NCBI GenBank assembly: GCA_963693315.1
Contig: OY856186.1
Location: forward strand, 374,150,418 to 374,214,417
Origin: Diogma glabrata
Lineage: Eukaryota > Arthropoda > Insecta > Diptera > Cylindrotomidae
DNA length: 64,000 nt
Direction: 5' to 3'
The notes under the pieces were generated by a model. It did no database searches. It saw nothing but the letters and a program-made list of their open reading frames with translations, and was not told the origin of the DNA. The stretch's first letter is position 1; every line of letters starts with the position of its first letter. The translations under genes and the position numbers were made by a program. Positions 57,363 through 64,000 of this stretch are shown piece after piece.

Positions 57363-58824
57363 TTACTTCGGTCTGAAAGACCTAAGTATAACATTCATGA
57401 GCTCAAAGTGAAATTCTTACCCCCACTTTTTTTGGCATTTCTCGACGTTTTAGGACCTACTGATTCTAAAAACGCAAAAAAAAAATGTGTGTCTGTCTGC
57501 CGGCCGTCCCTCATTAACTACGCTACAGGGAAAACCGCTGGAGGGATTTCAAAATTTTTTTTTTTTTTTTAAATAGATATACTCTAGGGACAAGTCCGAA
57601 AGGACGCTGTGTTCGATTATTGTACCGGAAGTGTGTCAAACAAATCATTATGTGTGTCAAAAATAGCAAATTTTCATATTTTTGGCCTAAAAAACGTTCA
57701 TTTTAAGTGATTACATGTAGGAACATTAGATTTGGAGAAATCTTGATGGTAGAGATTGGTATGTGAGATCAAAAACTAGCTTATTATATTATAGGTTTGT
57801 CAAAAAAATGTTGTTAAGTGTGTCAAAAGAAAGATTTATATTTATATTTTTACCCAATTTTTTGGAAAAAAATAAAATTAATTATTTGTTTGAAATGAAA
57901 TTTTATTATTATTATTGAGAATTATGGCATGATAAATTTGTCAAAAAAATAATGTCAAGTGTGTCAAAAAATGATTTCATTTATTTTTTTAGCCAATTTT
58001 TTGGAAAAAAAATGTAGCTGTTTTTATGACGTAAATGTAATTGAAAATGAAATTGGACATGGAAATTTTTGAATTTGTTATAGTTTTTGAAATATTTTTG
58101 GAATTTTGATATATTGTTACAATTTTGAAAAAAGTTTGTATGTTTGATTTTGTAATAATTTTTGCAATATTTTAGGATTTTTGGAAAAAGTTTTAATTTT
58201 TGATTTTGTAAGAATTTTTGGAATATTTTTAGAATTTTGAAAAATTTCAAATTTTTGATTTTATTATAATTTTTGGAATTTTGAAAACAATTTCCATTTT
58301 TGATTTTGTAATAATTTTTGCAATAGTTTTAGAATTTTGGAAAAAGTTTGAATTTTAAAGAATTTTTGGAATATTATTGGAATTTAGAAAATGTTTAAAT
58401 ATTTGATTTTAATCTAGTTTTTGGAATTTTGAAAAAAGTTTGATTTTATTTAATTTTTACAATTTTTTTGGAATTTTGAAAGAAATATGAATTTGTGATT
58501 TAGTAATATTTTCTCGAAACGCTAAATGAAGAGGTTTTTGAGTAGTTTGCTGAGTGTATCATCTTTTCACTGAATTATGTTAATATATGATTTGTTATAA
58601 TTTGCCGACAACGTATTGATGTTTCGTGTTAGTTTTGTAATTAATCTCTAAACAAAGATAAAAAAATACTTGTACTTTAACAAAGAGTTATATTTGATGT
58701 ACATCGCTGCCCAAAACTAAACCATCCTCATAAAAGTTGTTTGCCGAAAACTATATCAAAATCCTTAACCCAGACCGAAGTCATGATATCTCAGAGCTGT
58801 GAGATTTCAGCCTCTCCATATTTT
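57363..58824 (+). mobile_element. Helentron/DINE-1-like element, copy C
   Basis: It has ACTTCGGTCTG at 57365-57375 followed by the GGTCTGAAAGACC hairpin, and CAGACCGAAGT at 58771-58781 followed by the ATCTCAGAGCTGTGAGAT hairpin (58788-58805), ending near TCCATATTTT. The 5' block (TTCTTACCCCCAC, TCTGTCTGCCGGCCG, GGGACAAGTCCGAAAGGACG) and the internal array of TTTTTGGAATATTTTTAGAA-like units match copy A closely. The left flank (AATCTATGTT) differs from that of copies A and B, which puts the common 5' end at or just before TTACTTCGG. No coding capacity. Confidence 0.78.
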
Positions 58825-60584
58825 GCAAATTGTGATGGTGTTTGCCTCCTCATTTTCATTTAATCCAGTTGTATTATGACCAGGCCTTCTCAGTGTAGAG
58901 CGCAATTTTTTTTCTTATATTCAAGCAAGATGGTAATAAATTGAGTCATATCCTAGATTGGTGAAGGAAAATGGTTTAGTTTTTTATATTGACTGTTTTT
59001 AATGTTTATTGGAACATTTTATTTCGATATTTGAAAATATGTGGTGAAAAACGACTTTTAAATTATGAATATATTTTTGGCTTCTAAGCTGTGTGATTTT
59101 ATATATTTGGATATGAATATATATATTCAATACTATTTGTTTTTGTTATCAATCCCTATGAATTATATTTTTGAATTTGAAAAGTTACGTATTTGTGTAT
59201 TCTACATTTTAAAAGAGTCAAGTTGTTATTGAAGACAAAATATTGTGAAGAATGAAGACATTAGTTTAAAATTGATGAAAAAAACAAATAGAAAATTTAT
59301 TTATTTTATTAAAATTTTGGTGTAATTATTACATATGCATTTATATTTTTGGATTCCAGAATGTTATAGTAACAAAAAAAAAAGCAAAATAATAACAATA
59401 GTGATAACAAAATAAATTGCCCTTGTTCCTTTTTTCTAAAGTGTGAATATGCAAATCTAAAAAATAAGACAATTTAATGATATTATAGTTTGGCTATACA
59501 TTTGTATATTCTGTCAACCAAAGCTGATTATACAATTTCGAAGGTCAATTTTGAGGAATGTGAAACGGAAGCATTGAACTTTAACATTGATAAGAGACAA
59601 GGTTTGTAATTGCTAAGAAAGTGGAGAATTCATTGAACGATTTTTGTTGCTGTTCATCAGGATGTTTATAAAAACTATCGTGCACCTTTCTAGATTTCGG
59701 AAATTTCTATTATTAAAATTCACAGTCACGTGCAACGAGTTTAACATTAATGTAAATTTTCATTTGGTTTTGGTTTGTGTAATTTATATTTATATGCTAG
59801 TGAATTTTTTTTTCTTCTCTTAAAAGTCTTTTTCCGTTAACGTTGCTAATGTTAAGGTAAATTTTTCTTTTTTAATATAAGAGATTGCCAAACCGGGATT
59901 CGCTTGTTGATATTCGGTTTTGCATACGTCGAATGGCATTTCTTTCAATTTGTTTTGTTTTATATACAAGTCCATTTTATCTCGAAAACTTAAATTAAAG
60001 ACAAATAATTAAAATACAAACTGAAGAAACTAAAGACTAAAATACAGACGCCATATAGTAACAAATAGGATACCTAAAATTTTAAGCTTCATTAAAAATT
60101 TTCAATAATTCAGAAATTATCTACTATTGAAACTCGATAAACAATAAACTGTAACTGTAAAGGAACTAAAGAGTAGCCAACTAACAAGCCTGCACTTTTA
60201 TGCATTGATAGATCTCAATAAATACTCTGTGTTACGAAGCTGTGAACTGGCGCAACCCACACATTTAATTTTACTTAGTTAAGATACGCGTGATGATACG
60301 CTAAGCGTGAAGAAGGTGGGGAGGAGTTGGATCCGCTACAATCATTCGCTTATCCACATGGCTGTTGCTTGTCGGAATATAACCTCACCAGGAGTGCAGT
60401 CTTCCGATTCTTGTTGGAATTCATACTAACCAGATCAGTGTTTTTTTACAACTTGATAGCTATAACAACAAAAGTACACAACCCGTCAAAATACAGAGAA
60501 TAAAAGCGCAGATCAGCTCACCTAATCAAATGTGAGACGCGCATGCTGTTGGTTGCGGAAGGCAATAGAAAAGCTTAGAAGAGG
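58825..60584. other. Noncoding DNA, nothing recognised
   Basis: AT-rich to about 60.2 kb, then somewhat less AT-rich. No frame or repeat was recognised. Confidence 0.5.
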
Positions 60585-60675
60585 GAAGTACTCAGTAACG
60601 ATGTACAATTACAGAGTTCCATGCTAATGAATATTAGCATGGAACTCTGTAAATGTACATCGTTCTGAGAACTTC
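60585..60675. repeat. 91-bp near-perfect palindrome
   Basis: The arms, AACGATGTACAATTACAGAG then TTCCATGCTAAT on the left and their complement on the right, are separated by only four bases (GAAT). Pairing extends outward through GAAGTACTCAG and CTGAGAACTTC with a few mismatches. Each arm is about 43 bp. The spacer is too short for a typical MITE, and a strong cruciform or RNA hairpin is possible. Confidence 0.92.
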
Positions 60676-62030
60676 ACTGTCCTTGTAAGGTCCAAGAAAA
60701 TTAAATGAGTTATAAACACCTGTAAATATGCCTCAATGCACAAAACAACAACATTGAACCTAGAATGAATCATATCTCTTAAGCACATATCAATTTCGTC
60801 TTCGTTGCCAAAAATATGACAAAGATAGAATGGATGGAAACTGAGTGCCCAAATTCGGTAATCAGGTACAGACTTTAGAATATCCTAAAACATACGGTGA
60901 TTAAGCAAGCTCTTGTGAATGCGGTATTCATTTCTTACACAAAAGCAGAAAGATAAACCAAAAGCTGCAACTTCGAATTCAGCCATTTGTTTAGTACGAT
61001 TCACGCTAGAATAAATCCAATAAAAACAAATTTTTCTTTCCTAGGATTAAAGGTCACTAACTATGGAACCTCTAGATTTGAAAAGAACTGCAATTGTTAT
61101 ACGTCCGTCACTGCTCTGAAATCAATAATAACAGTTTTATTTACAAAAGGAGAATCGTCCTAGGGCTTCCGTCCTAGAACTCGAAAAAGATTCCATACAG
61201 GCAAACTATGACATCAAGGAGAAGCAGGGTAGAGTCTTCAAAAAACGTTGACTTTGGAGGAGACCAATTGGTGTAAGGAGAGGTTTATAAAAAAATTCGT
61301 AATATTGCGTTCGTCAAGTAACCATCTTCGGACAGCAAAAAATTAAAAATATCAATCGGCCAACAACACGATGAGGGATTTTCGGACTGTCTCTTACAAG
61401 ATTAAGTAAAATTAAACTAGTTTGTAGACAAAAATCACTTCGATCTAAAGCGGAGAGGAAAACGTCATTTAGCATTTAGACAGCAGAGCCAGCATTCCAA
61501 CAATAACCACTACAACCTCATAACAGAGTGTGATGTGGACGCTCATAAAACCATGTGTGACATTAGCAATATCCATGGTGGGTTGTTGTTTTACTTTTTC
61601 TATACTAGCGACATGTTTATTGGCTGAAACTGGCTGATAAAGTTGCAACAAATAAATGAACTCAAATATTGGGAGCAAAGGCAACAAGTAAGGCAGTCCA
61701 AGTATTATAAAACTCAATTTGCCATATGCCACCTGTGTTCGATGGCCTTACACAAAAATGTGTTGAGCAGTAGGAATTACAATATGCGTCACAACAACAA
61801 ATAAAAACCTTTTTAGACCAAGGTTCCACAAAAACATGCGTTCTACGGAGTTGATGGACGCAAATCTGTTTTTTTTTTGGTTTTTTTTTTTTCATAGAAG
61901 GGATAACTAATCAATAAATCCTATATCACATATAAATTAAAACATAGGACAATATTTCATAATAGGCTAGAAAAAAATAAAATAAAAAGGTAAATAGCAA
62001 ATTTGTATTAACAATTTTCAGGAGCAAAAC
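60676..62030. other. Less AT-rich noncoding DNA, not recognised
   Basis: Composition suggests an old element, but no frame (including 61469-61732 and 61662-61895 on the minus strand) shows a motif I can name. The first of these minus frames is hydrophobic in two stretches (LSFIILGLPYLLPLLPIF and VVVVIVGMLALL), which could be chance. Confidence 0.4.
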
Positions 62031-62290
62031 TAAAATTTGGTTGCCAATAACCAAGCTAGTTGCAATGGTCATGCAATCATCATCAAGAAATGCTCCATAG
62101 CTAAGATTGATGGTGCTACTCTTGACTGAATGGAGTTCATCCGCCAGCAGTCTTATAATATAACCTTGGCTAGTGATATCTCACTGATATTGCCAGTGGT
62201 ATGTGATATCTCACGTTAGCTCGTATCTCTATAGCAAGGACTGGAGTACACGGGGTTGTCACAACCGTAGGTCAAAAATAAAAAAAAGTA
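62031..62290 (+). repeat. Dispersed SINE-like repeat, copy 3
   Basis: TTCATCCGCCAGCAG, then CTTGGCTAGTGATATCTCAC, ATTGCCAGTGGTATGTGATA, TCTCACGTTAGCTCGTAT and GGACTGGAGTACACG are collinear with copy 1. After GTCAAAAATAAAAAAAAG the sequence is A-rich, which supports retroposition in the plus direction. No pol III boxes were found, so the source RNA is unknown; it may be a LINE 3' end. Confidence 0.7.
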
Positions 62291-64000
62291 CAAATAAAAA
62301 AATTTATTTCTCCATGCATCACAACGGACGGTGCCGAGCTTTGAATAAAATCCTGAACAAGAGCATAGTTTTATTAGTTAACAGGCGTTCTATGAGTAGT
62401 TGGAATATCAAAATGAGAGCAATTTAACTGGCTCAGTGAAAAATGAAAACATTAAAATTAAAATTCAGATGAAATTAGAAATTAAATTCAAAATATTCAA
62501 TGCTAATTGCAATAAAAAACGTTTTAATTTTACACCCATTTACAGATGGCCCCATTTTGAATAAAACAAATTGGAGGAGGAACAAAATTGGTTGCCATAT
62601 GAATATAAAAAAAATGGCAAACGAGATCAGGATAAAACTTGCTTGGACTGCATTCTAATTAATGCAAAATTGTACTAGACGTGTTAAATTTAATCACATA
62701 AATTAAAATTGGGCTATTTTGTTAAATCAAATTTAGATTTAGTATTTAATTGGAACCCAGTGTTAGATTCAAATCTAAATGAAAAACCACAATCTTACCT
62801 GACATATTATTCAACCTTAACTTATGGTAGCATATTTTTTATCAAAGGTTTACCTAGAAATAGAAGAAACATACATATAGATCAGAGATTTTTATTTCAT
62901 ATAGTTCATAATTCTCGTTGTGCCAAGACATATTAAATCCACTCAAAAAATAATCTATGGAGTTATCTTTTTCTATCAAAATTCGAAACCTTATATTAGA
63001 TTCAATTTACAAATTATGCTTTAATTTTAATTTATTTTCAAATAATTTTTTTTAGCTCTTAAACAATAGCATAATCTTGAATGATTGATTGTTTTTGAAA
63101 ACGTTGAAAAATAGTTTTACTCGAATTTCATTAAGTATCTGGAATTCACTTAATACAGCGTTTGGACAGAATTGATATTAATGGAAGTGAAAATAATAAA
63201 AGAATCAATAAAATAAATTGAATGTCATTGGAATCAAGCTTAAGATAGACAATATAATCACTTCATCGTTTAATTTAGACATAAAAAATGAATTAAACTA
63301 CTAACACATTTTTTTACGTTACGGTTGTTAAACCATGTCAATCGAACAGATTGTACACTCTGTTTATGTCACTTAACGTTTGTCGTTATCTTTGACATTC
63401 TTTGTATTACACCTTCAACACACGTTTTATGTCTTAAACAATTTTTTTAACCAGTAACCAATAATTAGCAACATGATTTCAACCAAACCGTATACATTTA
63501 CAAAAATTGTAACCAACAAAGTGCATAATTTGCATTAAATTTTCCGCTACATTTATTTTGAATAATACAAATTTATGAATTTTTATTTGACTTTCAGTTA
63601 ACAAGTTAAATTTTTTTTTATAAATGGTAAATAGCAAGCATATGCAGCGACATAATAAAAATGTTGAAATAACTTGTTGAAGAAGGAATCACACAGCAAC
63701 AGATTGAATGGAATTCGTTTCTTTTTTCACAAAAGCAGCTGCCGGTTTAATTATTCATACAAAAATACATTTCAATTGTTGGATACAGAAATCGATTTTT
63801 TGTAGGTTCATTATGATTAGATATGAAACAAAAAATAATTCATTTCAGGATGTCATGATGATCAAAATCAACTATCTTTTTAATGAGAACATAAACTTTC
63901 AATTTAGGATTAATCGTTTTGATTTCATTTTTTTGTTATAAAAAGGTTTAAGTTTAATAACGATAAGGGTAATCTAAAGAAAACATCATAATATGATTGT
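62291..64000. other. AT-rich noncoding DNA, nothing recognised
   Basis: Short frames (62203-62427, 62709-62936, 63708-63941) have no recognisable motif, and no repeat boundary was seen. Confidence 0.55.

Noticed and set aside
61469..61895. Hydrophobic minus-strand frames that could be membrane proteins
   Set aside because: Hydrophobic stretches are easily produced by AT-rich DNA; no family motif or gene structure supports them.

Overview
The window looks like intron or intergenic DNA from an AT-rich insect genome, most likely a higher fly (Diptera). This is inferred from an irritans-type mariner, Jockey-like and I/LOA-like non-LTR retrotransposons, a hAT of the ZMYM1-like type, helentron/DINE-1-like elements, and many short TA-rich repeats. 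I could not identify any exon of a conventional host gene. Almost every recognisable coding segment belongs to a transposable element, and most are broken.

Layout. 1-5.6 kb is AT-rich DNA with nothing recognisable. 5.63-7.37 kb is a foldback element whose arms are arrays of ~145-bp units. 9.9-11.6 kb holds degenerate tandem repeats, TG/TATG-rich DNA and a minus-strand tRNA-Lys-derived SINE. 12.6-17.0 kb is a Jockey-like element interrupted three times: by a 234-bp MITE, by a 5'-truncated LINE with a 535-codon RT frame and poly(A), and by a 372-bp insertion that splits the FADD motif and has a 7-bp target duplication. 18.76-19.33 kb is a MITE with an ATAA duplication. 22.4-23.1 kb is a diverged helentron-like copy. 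24.7-27.2 kb (minus) is an I/LOA-like retrotransposon that keeps ORF1 and the RNase H/C-terminus but has lost endonuclease and RT.

30.97-34.37 kb is a hAT element with matching terminal repeats and a perfect 8-bp target duplication, itself carrying a 1,134-bp TA-flanked element. It sits against a helentron-like copy (34.4-36.0 kb). 36.0-38.37 kb has inverted arrays of a ~182-bp unit, hit by a 54-bp poly(A) retroposon with an 11-bp duplication. 38.42-38.92 kb is a hAT MITE with a perfect 8-bp duplication. 39.32-40.72 kb (minus) is a second kind of LINE. 43.4-44.25 kb is a third helentron-like copy.

49.02-50.31 kb is a mariner with an uninterrupted 348-codon transposase and all three catalytic aspartates, the best preserved gene in the window. 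It is followed by three copies of a ~327-bp satellite and a ~155-bp (TA)n tract. 52.86-54.14 kb holds a 162-bp palindrome and a foldback complex. 54.2-57.1 kb has two LINE relics, one of the same family as the LINE inside Jockey. 57.36-58.82 kb is a complete helentron-like copy. The rest is AT-rich DNA with one long palindrome (60.6 kb) and a third copy of a SINE-like repeat (62.0-62.3 kb).

The most interesting unexplained items are the helentron-like family with paired subterminal repeats and an internal ~55-bp array, and the three foldback structures built from tandem units. All identifications come from reading the sequence; no database search was possible.
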